Of a stretch of 34,306 bases of DNA, positions 17,718 to 27,415 are shown piece after piece. Origin of the DNA: Acidobacteriaceae bacterium (GTDB lineage: Bacteria > Acidobacteriota > Terriglobia > Terriglobales > Acidobacteriaceae). Location of the stretch: contig PLXE01000037.1 in the NCBI GenBank assembly GCA_003151335.1, positions 9,075-43,380 of the forward strand, written 5' to 3'. The notes below the pieces were generated by a model. The model was not told the DNA's origin, made no database searches, and worked only from the letters and a program-made list of their open reading frames with translations. The position numbers were made by a program, and so were the translations under genes. The number at the start of each line of letters is the position of its first letter. Positions within the stretch are counted from its first letter, which is position 1.

Positions 17718-17831
17718 CGCGACCGGTCCTGAAAACGGCTTCTAAGTAGCCGAAACCGGGTTCTCGCTTATGAAGACGGGCGAAAGTCCCGGCTGGCGGC
17801 GTGGGATTGTAGCTGCATGCGAGGAGGGCTT
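17718..17831 (+). promoter_or_regulatory. structured leader between two small genes
   Basis: Two possible hairpins lie here. One pairs CGGCT at 17736-17740 with AGCCG at 17748-17752. The other pairs CCGGG at 17756-17760 with CCCGG at 17788-17792 and encloses a GGG-CGAAAGT-CCC helix. It ends just before the GGAGGG ribosome site of the next gene. I could not match it to c-di-GMP, TPP, cobalamin or fluoride riboswitch consensus. It may simply be a terminator remnant or leader. Confidence 0.3.
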
Positions 17832-18074
17832 ATGAGTCTGTTCGATCTGGTCTTCGGTTGTTGGCACCAACGGCGCAGCTTTCCCATCACGGTGCGCGGC
17901 AAGCAGCGCCGCAGCATTGCAGCAGCGTCCGTAACCGGGACATACGTGGTTTGCCTCGATTGCGGCCGCGAGTTCCCCTACGACTGGTCGCAGATGAAGA
18001 TGCTCGCGTCCAAACCCCGCACGACGTGGGCGGCAGCGCCCGTCACTATCGTTCCCGGTCTCAAGGCAGCTTGA
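17832..18074 (+). CDS. small Cys/His protein, possible zinc ribbon
   Basis: The start is ATG 17832, set by GGAGGG 5 nt upstream; an earlier in-frame ATG at 17817 precedes the ribosome site and is not used here. The 80-residue product has Cys10 and His12 (FGCWHQRR) and a CLDCGREF pair (Cys41, Cys44), enough for one small metal knuckle. A basic segment (RGKQRRS) lies between. There is no signal peptide, so it is probably cytoplasmic. I do not know its function. It lies in a run of small same-strand genes but with independent ribosome sites and gaps of about 80-115 nt. Confidence 0.7.
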   Translation: MSLFDLVFGCWHQRRSFPITVRGKQRRSIAAASVTGTYVVCLDCGREFPYDWSQMKMLASKPRTTWAAAPVTIVPGLKAA

Positions 18075-18154
18075 GGCCTGCGGTAAGCCGTTCGCGAAGG
18101 GAACTTCGTGAACAAGGTTGGTTTTGTGGGCATTCCTGATGCAGGGAGGTTTCG

Positions 18155-18724
18155 ATGAATCTAAATCCGCTGGATCCGAAGTTGATTGTGCTCACCGCCG
18201 TGGTGATTCTGGTCATCGCGGTGCTTGCCTGGCTGTACGTGCGAAAACGCAGGAGTACGACCGCAGACCTGCGGCAAAAATTTGGGCCTGAGTACGAGCG
18301 GGCGGTGCTTGAGCACGGGTCAGAACGAAAAGCAGAAGCGAAATTAGCGGATCGCGAGAAGCGGGTTGAAAAGCTCAACGTTCGCGATCTTGATCCGATG
18401 GAACGCGAACGTTTTTCGAAACAGTGGGCGTCCGTACAGTCTCGTTTTGTCGATTCCCCAAAGGGGGCTGTCACAGAAGCCGATGATTTGCTGTCCTCTT
18501 TAATGAAAACTCGTGGCTATCCCGTATCCGATTTCGATCAACGCGCCGCCGACATTTCTGTTGACCATCCCCGAGTGGTGGAGAATTACCGGTCTGCGCA
18601 TGAGATTGCGCTTCGGGTTGGGAAAGACGCAGCAACCACGGAAGATCTGAGAACGGCGATGATTCACTACCGCTCTCTATTTGAGGAACTGGTACAGGTA
18701 CCAACCGCTGTTGAAAGGAAATAG
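18155..18724 (+). CDS. membrane-anchored helical protein, unknown function
   Basis: GGGAGG precedes ATG 18155. One N-terminal transmembrane helix (about residues 9-27, LIVLTAVVILVIAVLAWLYV) is followed by basic VRKRRS and a long charged helical region. The C-terminal half has a domain with FSKQWASVQSRFVDSPKGAV and later TEDLRTAMIHYRSLFEELV. That domain recurs in the next gene. Proteins of this type occur in acidobacteria as conserved hypotheticals. The charged cytoplasmic part suggests protein-protein contacts. Only 8 nt separate it from its paralogue, so the two are probably co-transcribed. Confidence 0.75.
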   Translation: MNLNPLDPKLIVLTAVVILVIAVLAWLYVRKRRSTTADLRQKFGPEYERAVLEHGSERKAEAKLADREKRVEKLNVRDLDPMERERFSKQWASVQSRFVDSPKGAVTEADDLLSSLMKTRGYPVSDFDQRAADISVDHPRVVENYRSAHEIALRVGKDAATTEDLRTAMIHYRSLFEELVQVPTAVERK

Positions 18725-18732
18725 GTGGCGTA

Positions 18733-19146
18733 ATGGATGAACTGAAGACAAAAGAAGGAGAGCTTACGACGGCCGACCTGGCGAGCCATGGCAGTGCGCC
18801 AAAGCAGCCCGACGGACCCAAGCTGGTGAAGGGCCAAGAGCCGGAAGTTCTGAATAGAGCGGCTGCAGTTTCAGAGCCCATGCCCTTGTTTTCTGAATCG
18901 GAGATGGAAGATTTCCGATCGCAGTGGAGCGACCTGCAGAATGGTTTCGTGGACGAGCCGCGCCGGACGGTCGAAGGCGCTGACAAGCTGGTAGCTGCGG
19001 TGATGCAGCGACTCGCGGAAGGTTTCGCCAACGAGCGCTCGGGCTTGGAAAAGCAGTGGGACCGCGGCGATAACGTGTCCACTGAGGACCTCCGGGTTGC
19101 CCTACAGCGCTATCGTTCCTTTTTTGGCAGATTGCTGAAACTGTAA
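18733..19146 (+). CDS. soluble paralogue of the preceding protein
   Basis: A 137-residue protein without signal or membrane segment. Residues about 55-137 match the C-terminal domain of the preceding gene. FRSQWSDLQNGFVDEPRRTV aligns with FSKQWASVQSRFVDSPKGAV, and EDLRVALQRYRSFFGRLL with EDLRTAMIHYRSLFEELV. The N-terminal 50 residues are charged and probably disordered. A membrane-bound and a soluble copy of one domain side by side suggests the two interact. Function unknown. Confidence 0.75.
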   Translation: MDELKTKEGELTTADLASHGSAPKQPDGPKLVKGQEPEVLNRAAAVSEPMPLFSESEMEDFRSQWSDLQNGFVDEPRRTVEGADKLVAAVMQRLAEGFANERSGLEKQWDRGDNVSTEDLRVALQRYRSFFGRLLKL

Positions 19147-19350
19147 GGATCGCGGTCGCACTGGAAAACGCCGGTAGCACGTATTCCATTGCCCCTGAGC
19201 CATCGTGGAAGACTGTTGTGTGCTCCAGGGCGGCGAAGGTGCTCCCAACGACCTTCGCAACCGGTTCGACGAACAGTCTGCTGTTTCCGGGGCGGGTAAC
19301 GGATGGCCCGCTCCTTAATTAGGCAAGATTCAACGATAAGGAGAAAACAG

Positions 19351-19530
19351 ATGAGCACGGGTACGAAGGACGAGATTGAAGGCAAGTTTCATGAAGTGAA
19401 AGGCAAGGTCAAAGAGAAGACAGGCCAAGTCACGAACAATCCCGACTTAGAGGCTGAAGGCAAAGCCGAACACAGGGCCGGGAAAGTTGAAAAAAAGGTC
19501 GGGCAGATCGAAAAAGTGCTCGAGAAGTAA
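19351..19530 (+). CDS. CsbD-like stress protein
   Basis: The start is ATG 19351, preceded by AAGGAG; an in-frame ATG 48 nt upstream lacks a ribosome site. The 59-residue product is highly charged and low in hydrophobic residues. It has the CsbD pattern: EIEGKFHEVKGKVKEKTGQV, then NPDLEAEGKAEHRAGK. CsbD-family proteins accumulate under general stress in many bacteria; their biochemical role is unknown. It supports reading this stretch as a set of stress-induced small genes. Confidence 0.9.
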   Translation: MSTGTKDEIEGKFHEVKGKVKEKTGQVTNNPDLEAEGKAEHRAGKVEKKVGQIEKVLEK

Positions 19531-19795
19531 ATTAGGCGGGCTCTGTCCGGAGCATGTTCCTGCGTTCGGAGCAACTGACGCACCACCGTTCCCCGCTCGG
19601 TACGGCAGAGATTCGGCGGGCGTCATCTTCGCGCTCGGAGTTCTGTATTAAAGCGGGCCACACATATCAGCCCCACGAACCCAGCACTTCGGCGCACGAA
19701 CCCGTCCTGATGTCCGCGCTAAACGCGTAAATCACAGTTAACACGATCACAACAACTTACCAACAACACTAAAGACCAGCATAAGGAGAAGCAAA

Positions 19796-19975
19796 ATGTC
19801 GGATCAAGAATTTCGCAAACCACAGCACAGCGATCCGCAGAAGCCCGAAGAGCAGAAACCTGTAACCCAGCCGAACGTGCCAGTGCCTCCGAAACAGGAG
19901 GTCCCGACCGGACAGCCCAAAACTCCGCAGCCGGCGCAAGCGGAACATGATCAAGAGAAGAAAAAGCAGGCTTAG
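19796..19975 (+). CDS. 59-residue Pro/Gln/Lys-rich disordered protein
   Basis: AAGGAG precedes ATG 19796 with the same spacing style as the CsbD-like gene (ATAAGGAGAAGCAAAATG against ATAAGGAGAAAACAGATG). The product begins MSDQEFRKPQHSDPQKPEEQ and ends HDQEKKKQA, with about 17% Pro and 19% Gln and almost no hydrophobic residues, so it should be disordered. An intrinsic terminator 37 nt after the stop supports a real transcription unit. The near-identical ribosome-site region suggests common expression with the CsbD-like gene. Function unknown. Confidence 0.68.
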   Translation: MSDQEFRKPQHSDPQKPEEQKPVTQPNVPVPPKQEVPTGQPKTPQPAQAEHDQEKKKQA

Positions 19976-20011
19976 GCTGCAGTGGATTTAGACCGGTGAA
20001 AATGGAGGACT

Positions 20012-20049
20012 CAGGGCGGTTCGATTGACGCAGGGCCGCCCTGATTTTT
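20012..20049 (+). terminator. intrinsic terminator after the small Pro-rich gene
   Basis: A perfect 8-bp stem CAGGGCGG (20012-20019) / CCGCCCTG (20036-20043) with a 16-nt loop is followed by ATTTTT. It closes the plus-strand run of small genes. Confidence 0.8.
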
Positions 20050-20343
20050 GGCAGTCGAGCAGCCCGATGTTTCGTCGGGTTTGCCCGCACAAGTTCGTCC
20101 ACAAACTTATGTGGAAATGAAAAGAAGGAAGCGGCCCGCCTCGCCAATCCAAAGGCAATGTTCCCCGCGTCATTCATGCACAGTCGTGGCCGAGAGCAGT
20201 ATCTCGCAATCCTGACGGGCTTGACCTTGGGATTGTCACGGAGGCTGGGTCCCTAACCCAGTCACGTCCAACTCCGATTTCAATTTCGGGAGTCCCTGCT
20301 CTCGAATTGTTTGCGGTAAGCCGCATCGTTTCTCGCGCGGCCT

Positions 20344-20362
20344 TTGCTAGTTGCTAATTGCT
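20344..20362. repeat. heptamer-phased tract, TTGCTNN x3
   Basis: TTGCT occurs at 20344, 20351 and 20358, exactly 7 nt apart. It ends 3 nt from the stop codon of thiC, on its downstream side. Confidence 0.65.
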
Positions 20363-20365
20363 GCC

Positions 20366-21880
<1,515 letters not shown>

Positions 21881-21883
21881 TTA

Positions 21884-21911
21884 GGGCCGGTGTATTGATG
21901 GTGCCCGGCCC
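21884..21911. repeat. inverted repeat between alpha-mannosidase and thiC
   Basis: GGGCCGG at 21884-21890 pairs perfectly with CCGGCCC at 21905-21911 across a 14-nt loop. There is no T-run, so it is a weak terminator candidate for the mannosidase transcript or an operator upstream of thiC. Confidence 0.45.
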
Positions 21912-22045
21912 TGAGGGAGGCTCTGGAACTTCACTTCGGACCCCCGCAAGCAACGCGGCCGCAATGTCGCTGGCGTGGGCAGTCAGTCCATCTTCGGACT
22001 AACCCTCACCGCCAAGCCGGGTGAGGAGAAAGAGAAGCCGTAGAT

Positions 22046-25000
22046 CTAGTGATCTCGTCCCTGATCGGGCCTCCACTCCTCCCTGTCGAATTTCACCTTC
22101 ACCGTCTTGATCTCGTACGGGTTCGTCGGGACGGTCACCGCATTGCCTGTCGAATCCAACTGGAGCGGGACCGGCGCGACCTCCATCAAGTTCGTCTCCC
22201 AGGCCTGCGTCGCCCTCCACGGAAGCTGGAGAACGACGTCGCCCTTCTTCCCGGCCCACTCATAGAAGCGGACGATGAGCGCATCATCGTCGGCGGCTTT
22301 CTTGATTGCCGTGATGATCACGTTGTCCTGCGCTGTGGCGAAGAACGATTTCTCGGCGGGCAGCGCCCCAGGATGCTGCGTGGTTGTCTGCGTCATCAGC
22401 GGATAATTCAGTTCGTAGCCCTGGCGCACCGTCATCGCCTCGCGCCAGGTGCCGCCATGTGGATAAAGCGAATAGGTGAATTCGTGTTGTCCCTGATCAG
22501 TCTCAGGATCGGGCCAGGTCGGAGAGCGCAGCAGCGACAGGCGCAACACGTTGTCCCTGGCGTCGTATCCGTACTTGCTGTCGTTCAACAGGCTGAAGCC
22601 ATGGCTGGGGTCAGAGACATCGGCCCAGCGCAGCGCCGGAACTTCAAACTGCGCCTGCTCAGCGGGTGTGTTGCGCATTGTGGGCCGCTCGACGCTGCCG
22701 TAGGGAATCTCGAACGTCGCCTTGTCGCTGTGCACGCTGACGGGAAACGCAACCTTCAGCAGGATGTGCTGCTCGTGCCAATCGGCCTGCATGTGAACGT
22801 CAACCCGCGGCACGCCGCGATACATGGTGATGTCCTGCACGAAACTCGACTTCTGAAAGTGGTGGCGGACGCGGATGACGGCACGCAGCGGCCCGGGCTC
22901 TACCAGCTTCACTTCGTCTGCCTGCATCAGGTCCCAATGCTGCTTGACGAAGTCAGCGTCGATGTTCCACGCGTCCCAGCGCTTGGGCTTGTCCACAAAA
23001 GCCTGGAGCAGGTTGGCGCAAGGCAAGCCATCGGGCGATGCCACCGGCGAGCCCTCGCTCTGCACCGGTAGCGCCAGCGCTTCGAGGATGTTGACCTTGT
23101 CGTAGATGCTGGTGATGCAGCCGGTCTTAGGATCGACCTGGAGGCGAATGAATTCGTTTTCCAGGGAATCGGCACTGGCGATCAAGGTTGTTTTTGCTGA
23201 CGGTGGATTTGCCTGCTGAACCAGCCGCACAAGTTCGTAGCCAATTGGGGGTATGTTGGTAGCCAGCAATCGCACTCTCATGAGGCCGGTCGACCAATCG
23301 TAGTTGAGCACTTCCATGGGTATCGTCGTGCCACCAGCTTCCACCGCGCTGACATCCTTCACCCCGGTCGGGAATTGCACCTCGAACTCCACCTCGCCTG
23401 TCCTCGTCCACGACAACGGGTTGAACACCAGCACGCTCACGCCATCTGAAAGCACCCGAGACGCAATATCTTTCAGTCCCCTCTGGATGATGTCGTTGTC
23501 GATGCGCGACGCCACCGCGTACTTGCGCGCAGCGTCCACGTAGTTGATGTGAATGCCCGAGCCCGGCAGGATGTCGTGAAATTGGTTGAACAGGATATTC
23601 TTCCAGGCGATATCAAAGTTCTGCTGCGGATAACCACCCCAATGAGCGCAATGCGCGCACTTATGGGAGAGCCCGGAAGGCCCGCCAAACAGAGTGTCGA
23701 TGGAGGCCACCTTCTCCGCGTTCAGCACCAGTTCTTCGTTCTGGCGGTTGCCGCGCTTCTCCTCCGACTGCGTCGTCTGCACACCGCGATGGTATTGGAA
23801 GTACAGCTCGCCGTCCCACGTCGGAATCTTTAGCTTGCTTTTGTTCTTCTCCAGGTCGGCAAAGTACTGACCAGCGGTGGAGAAATTGATCTGCGGATAG
23901 ACCAGGGCGCCTTTCCGCCAGCGCAGTGCGGTGTCGAGGTCCTGGCGCGTCGGCCCGCCGCCGTGGTCGCCCACGCCGTACAGGTACATCATGTCAAGGC
24001 CACCCGCGGGCGCGGAGTTGCTGCCCCCGTTGTACTTCCACATCATCGGACCATAGGTGGCCGAGTCGCGCGCCATCTTCTGCGGATCAATCTGGTTGGC
24101 ATAGTCGCTGGGGAAGTAGGTCAACAGGCGGCTGCCGTCCGGCGCCTGCCACCAGAACAGGCGATAGGGGAACTTGGTGAACTCCGACGCCCACAGCAGT
24201 TTCTGCGTGACGAAGTAGTCGATGCCGGAACGCTTGTAAATCTGCGGCAGTTGCCAGTTGTAGCCGAACGAGTCGGGGTTCCAGCCGATGTTGATGTCCT
24301 TGCCGAACTTCTGCTGGAAGTAGCGCTTGCCGTAGAGGACCTGGCGCACTAGCGACTCGCCGTCGGGCATGTTGAGGTCGGGCTCGACCCACATTCCGCC
24401 AATGACCTCCCAGCGGCCTTCTTTCACCCGCTGCTGGATCTCCTGGAACATGGCCGGGTATTTCTCTTCGATCCATTCATAGGCCTGCGCGGTGCTGGCG
24501 GTGAATTTGAAGTCGGGATATTCGCGCATCAGTTGCAGCGCGGTGCCGAAGGTGTTGCGGACGACTTCGACCGTCTCCGTCCACGGCCACAACCATGCCA
24601 TGTCGATGTGGCTGTTGCCGACGGCGGCAATGCTGAACTGCTTCATGTAAGGCCGCAACACGTCGAGCTTGGCTTGGGCATCGCGGAGCGAGGCGTCGAA
24701 CGCCTGCTGGTCGCCCTGATCAAGTGCGGCGACATTGATGGCCTTCACGGCCGAGTCCAATTGCTGCTGGCGCTCGGCCTTGCCGTCGGGATACGCGGCG
24801 ATGACCGGCTCAGCCGAGAGAACTTGCAGCCTCATCAGCGCGGGATCGGGACGGTCCTCAGGAGGCTGAATCTGAAGCTCTGCGTGCTCGATGCGAGTCG
24901 AGTCGCCTCCACAGCAGCCTCCACCACCGGAGTCGAGGACGCGAACCGCCAGCACCAGTTTCTGGCCCGCCTGGGCGCTCTCGATGAGCGTGATCGGCAC

Positions 25001-25399
25001 CTGCCCGTCTTCGTCGGTGCGCGCCACCATGTTGCCGTTGGAGAAAACGCTGATCTGGATGGCGTCGTCGCTGCTGACGTGCAGATCGAGAGAAATGCGC
25101 GCCCCTTGCAAACTGTAGCCGTTCAACTGCGCCGGGACCTCGGAGGTCAGTCGCAGCCAGCGCGAGCCTTTCCAGTCCTCTTTCGCCTTCACCGGCTGCC
25201 AGTCGGAAGTATTGATTGCAGGATCTTCCCCGTGCGGCAGGTCGGCGGCGTGCGCTTGCCATGTCAGCAAGGGAATGACCGTGATGGATTGCAGGCGGTC
25301 GAGCACCGGTTTGTAAGGGTCGGGAGGGGCGGAGGCTGATTGGGCAAATGCAAAGCCCGAGACGCACAGAGAAAGGAGAAAACAACGAGTGCGATTCAT
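22046..25399 (-). CDS. secreted alpha-mannosidase, glycoside hydrolase family 38
   Basis: Hydrolyses terminal alpha-mannose residues of glycans, probably in the periplasm or outside: a signal peptide (FLLSLCVSGFAFAQSASA) opens the protein, and GGGAG precedes ATG 25399. An N-terminal beta-sandwich region of about 250 residues precedes the catalytic domain. Zinc ligands are His264 and Asp266 in GNSHIDMAWLWPW. The nucleophile should be Asp376 in GWNPDSFGYNWQLPQIYKRS. FNQFHDILPGSGIH gives the later conserved His/Asp pair. The remaining 450 residues are the usual GH38 beta domains. At 1117 residues it is a normal size for large bacterial GH38 enzymes. The sugar transporter just upstream on the same strand suggests a joint role in glycan use. 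Confidence 0.94.
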   Translation of the reverse strand: MNRTRCFLLSLCVSGFAFAQSASAPPDPYKPVLDRLQSITVIPLLTWQAHAADLPHGEDPAINTSDWQPVKAKEDWKGSRWLRLTSEVPAQLNGYSLQGARISLDLHVSSDDAIQISVFSNGNMVARTDEDGQVPITLIESAQAGQKLVLAVRVLDSGGGGCCGGDSTRIEHAELQIQPPEDRPDPALMRLQVLSAEPVIAAYPDGKAERQQQLDSAVKAINVAALDQGDQQAFDASLRDAQAKLDVLRPYMKQFSIAAVGNSHIDMAWLWPWTETVEVVRNTFGTALQLMREYPDFKFTASTAQAYEWIEEKYPAMFQEIQQRVKEGRWEVIGGMWVEPDLNMPDGESLVRQVLYGKRYFQQKFGKDINIGWNPDSFGYNWQLPQIYKRSGIDYFVTQKLLWASEFTKFPYRLFWWQAPDGSRLLTYFPSDYANQIDPQKMARDSATYGPMMWKYNGGSNSAPAGGLDMMYLYGVGDHGGGPTRQDLDTALRWRKGALVYPQINFSTAGQYFADLEKNKSKLKIPTWDGELYFQYHRGVQTTQSEEKRGNRQNEELVLNAEKVASIDTLFGGPSGLSHKCAHCAHWGGYPQQNFDIAWKNILFNQFHDILPGSGIHINYVDAARKYAVASRIDNDIIQRGLKDIASRVLSDGVSVLVFNPLSWTRTGEVEFEVQFPTGVKDVSAVEAGGTTIPMEVLNYDWSTGLMRVRLLATNIPPIGYELVRLVQQANPPSAKTTLIASADSLENEFIRLQVDPKTGCITSIYDKVNILEALALPVQSEGSPVASPDGLPCANLLQAFVDKPKRWDAWNIDADFVKQHWDLMQADEVKLVEPGPLRAVIRVRHHFQKSSFVQDITMYRGVPRVDVHMQADWHEQHILLKVAFPVSVHSDKATFEIPYGSVERPTMRNTPAEQAQFEVPALRWADVSDPSHGFSLLNDSKYGYDARDNVLRLSLLRSPTWPDPETDQGQHEFTYSLYPHGGTWREAMTVRQGYELNYPLMTQTTTQHPGALPAEKSFFATAQDNVIITAIKKAADDDALIVRFYEWAGKKGDVVLQLPWRATQAWETNLMEVAPVPLQLDSTGNAVTVPTNPYEIKTVKVKFDREEWRPDQGRDH

Positions 25400-25430
25400 T
25401 CGAATCTACTCCCGAGAAAACTAAAGCAGA

Positions 25431-25467
25431 TCCCTCGACTCGGTCGCTGCGGCGACCTCGTTCGGGA
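25431..25467. repeat. REP-like palindromic element
   Basis: A palindrome with core GGTCGC (25442-25447) / GCGACC (25452-25457) and outer TCCC (25431-25434) / GGGA (25464-25467). It sits in the spacer between the MFS gene and the mannosidase gene. I recall similar sequences ending in CGGGATGACA as dispersed intergenic elements in soil-bacterial genomes. It may act as a stem-loop in the mRNA between the two genes. Confidence 0.55.
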
Positions 25468-25505
25468 TGACAATCCGTGATAAGGCTAACGGCATAACTC
25501 CATAG

Positions 25506-25533
25506 CTGACCACTGACAACTGACTATTGACAA
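25506..25533. repeat. heptamer-phased tract, CTGANNN x4 (last unit TTGA)
   Basis: CTGA at 25506, 25513 and 25520 and TTGA at 25527, exactly 7 nt apart. It is the reverse complement of the TCAGNNN tract at 16517-16544. It directly abuts the MFS stop codon. Confidence 0.75.
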
Positions 25534-26874
25534 CTAATACTCAATCCCCAGCTTGCGCTGCATCTGCTCCAGCGTGACGCCTTTGGTTTCGGGGAAGGTG
25601 AACAGCACGACGAAGAACATCAGGGCCATCATGGCGGCAAAGAACACAAACGGATAGCCGCCGCCGAAGCGCACCGCGAAATAGGGAAAGACCAGCGAGA
25701 TGGCGAAGTTCATGATCCAATGGGTCGAGCTGCCCAGGCTCTGTCCCTTCGAGCGAACGCGGTTGGGGAACACTTCGCTGAGGTACACCCAGATGACCGC
25801 ACCCTGAGAGATCGCAAAGAATGCGATGTACACGACGAGAAACCAGACCAGCAGGCCCTGGTGCTGATGGCTGAAGAATATGACGGCTACGCCGCTCAGG
25901 CAGAGGGTCATGCCGACAGCGCCAATCAGCAGCAGCGTCTTGCGGCCAAGCTTGTCGATGAGCGACATGCCCACCAGCGTCGCCAGCAGGTTCATCGCGC
26001 CCACCGCGACCGCCTGCAGATCGCCGGAGACCTTGTTGAATCCCGCCATGGCGAAAATGTAATTCAGGTAATACAGGATGGCGTTGATTCCGGCGAGCTG
26101 GTTGAAGGCCGCGACGGTGAAGGCGAGATAGATCGGGAGCCAGTATTTGCGCTGGAAGAGCGGCTCGGAGTGAGGCGCGTCTCCAACATGCACGGAGGCA
26201 ACAATCTCGTCGAGTTCGCTCTGGGGATTGTCGGACCCCAACTTCTCCAGCACCTGGCGCGCCTCGGGAATGCGATATTGGGTAACCAGCCAACGCGCAC
26301 TTCGTGGAATGCCGAACAGCATGATCAGGAACAGGATGGCGGGAGCGGCGGCGATACCGAGCTGCCAGCGCCATTCGTTCATGCCAAAGCCGGCCAGCCC
26401 GATCAGGTAATTGCTGAGATAAGCAACCAGGATTCCGATCACGATGTTGATCTGGAACGAGCCCACCAGCAGCCCTCGCCAGCGCGCGGGAGCGATCTCG
26501 GCGATATACACCGGCCCCAGCACCGACGAGCCGCCAATGCCCAGTCCGCCGATGAAGCGGAAGATCAGCAGCGATGGCCAGCTCCACGCAAAGGCGCAGC
26601 CGAGAGCAGAAATGATGTAGCAGCCTGCCAGAATGCGTAGGCTCTCGCGCCCGCCTAGCTTGTCGCCCATGATGCCCGAGAACATGGCCCCGATGATCGT
26701 TCCCAGGAGCGCGATCGATACGGTAAAGCCCAGCTCTTTCGCGGTGAGACTGAAAACCTGGCTGAGCTGTTGCGTGGTGCCGGCGATGACGGCGGTGTCG
26801 AAGCCGAAGAGCAAGCCGCCGAGCGCGCCGACTACGATACTCTTCACCAGCAAGGAATTGAGTTTGGTGTTCAC
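25534..26874 (-). CDS. MFS sugar porter (sugar:H+ symporter family)
   Basis: Inner-membrane transporter with twelve predicted helices. Sugar-porter signatures are in order: GGLLFGFDTAVIAG in helix 1, GDKLGGRESL after helix 2, PVYIAEIAPARWRG near helix 4, PRSARWLV at the start of the central loop, NAILYYLNYIF in helix 7, and VYLSEVFPNRVRSKGQS before helix 11. PETKGVTLEQ closes the protein. These match the XylE/GlcP/AraE group, so the substrate is probably a monosaccharide. It is upstream of, and on the same strand as, the alpha-mannosidase, separated by 134 nt with repeats. Released mannose is a possible substrate, but this is inference. Confidence 0.93.
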   Translation of the reverse strand: MNTKLNSLLVKSIVVGALGGLLFGFDTAVIAGTTQQLSQVFSLTAKELGFTVSIALLGTIIGAMFSGIMGDKLGGRESLRILAGCYIISALGCAFAWSWPSLLIFRFIGGLGIGGSSVLGPVYIAEIAPARWRGLLVGSFQINIVIGILVAYLSNYLIGLAGFGMNEWRWQLGIAAAPAILFLIMLFGIPRSARWLVTQYRIPEARQVLEKLGSDNPQSELDEIVASVHVGDAPHSEPLFQRKYWLPIYLAFTVAAFNQLAGINAILYYLNYIFAMAGFNKVSGDLQAVAVGAMNLLATLVGMSLIDKLGRKTLLLIGAVGMTLCLSGVAVIFFSHQHQGLLVWFLVVYIAFFAISQGAVIWVYLSEVFPNRVRSKGQSLGSSTHWIMNFAISLVFPYFAVRFGGGYPFVFFAAMMALMFFVVLFTFPETKGVTLEQMQRKLGIEY

Positions 26875-26880
26875 GCGTGG

Positions 26881-26905
26881 TCGCTATTCGCTATTCGCTG
26901 TTCGC
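26881..26905. repeat. heptamer-phased tract, TCGCTNT x4
   Basis: TCGC occurs at 26881, 26888, 26895 and 26902, exactly 7 nt apart. It begins 6 nt upstream of the MFS start codon, in the place where its ribosome site would lie, and no normal Shine-Dalgarno is visible there. Confidence 0.75.
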
Positions 26906-26933
26906 AAAACAATCGCAGGAACTCGCACGGTGA

Positions 26934-27302
26934 TTATTCGCTCCAGACTGCCAGTTCGTTGCCGTTCGGGTCGGCAAAGTGGAAGCGCTTGCCGCCGGGA
27001 AACTCGAAGATTTCGCGCACGATCTTGCCCCCCGCTGCGGTCACTTTACGGTAGGTGTCGTCCAGCGAAGCAGCGTAGAGAACGACCAACACGCCGCGCG
27101 TCTTGGTGCTGTCCGCGCCTGCGGGTTGCGACTCGCTGTTGAAGCCACCGGCGATCCGGCCATCGTGGAAGCTGGTGTAACCTGGCCCCCAATCCTTGAA
27201 TTCCCAACCGAAAACTTGGTGGTAGAAGCGCTTGGTCGCCTCGATGTCGGTGGCGGGAAACTCGATGTAGTCCATTCGGAAGTTGTGCTCTTTTTGACTC
27301 AT
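26934..27302 (-). CDS. VOC-fold (glyoxalase/bleomycin-resistance superfamily) protein
   Basis: 122 residues with two beta-alpha-beta-beta-beta halves, the typical single VOC unit. The N-terminal half reads YIEFPATDIEATKRFYHQVF with GWEF; the C-terminal half has RKVTAAGGKIV and FADPNGNELAVWSE. GAGG precedes ATG 27302. The subfamily resembles small VOC proteins annotated only as predicted lactoylglutathione lyases. The glyoxalase I metal set is not clearly present, since the first ligand position shows Glu or Ile rather than His. Enzymatic activity and substrate are therefore open. It is upstream of the MFS gene on the same strand. Confidence 0.85.
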   Translation of the reverse strand: MSQKEHNFRMDYIEFPATDIEATKRFYHQVFGWEFKDWGPGYTSFHDGRIAGGFNSESQPAGADSTKTRGVLVVLYAASLDDTYRKVTAAGGKIVREIFEFPGGKRFHFADPNGNELAVWSE

Positions 27303-27360
27303 GCTTGCCTCGGGACCGTCATGGACGGACGGATGAGATTAGCACACCGGCTCTCGACGA

Positions 27361-27390
27361 AAATATAAAAGGCGCGGGTTGCGCCGCGCC
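27361..27390 (-). terminator. intrinsic terminator after the peptidoglycan-binding protein
   Basis: Read on the minus strand, GGCGCGG/CCGCGCC (27371-27390, 6-nt loop) is followed by TTTTATATTT. It lies 25 nt after the stop of the gene at 27416-27904. Confidence 0.85.
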
Positions 27391-27415
27391 TTGCTTGGAC
27401 TAGAAGAAATCGAAG

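Larger units (their letters stand above)
19976..20365. other. 390-nt spacer before the thiC stop
   Basis: Besides the terminator at 20012-20049, it holds two further hairpins: CCCGATG/CGTCGGG at 20063-20079 with a 3-nt loop, and CTGGGT/ACCCAG at 20245-20261. A heptamer tract ends 3 nt before the thiC stop codon. I see no gene in it. Confidence 0.5.
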
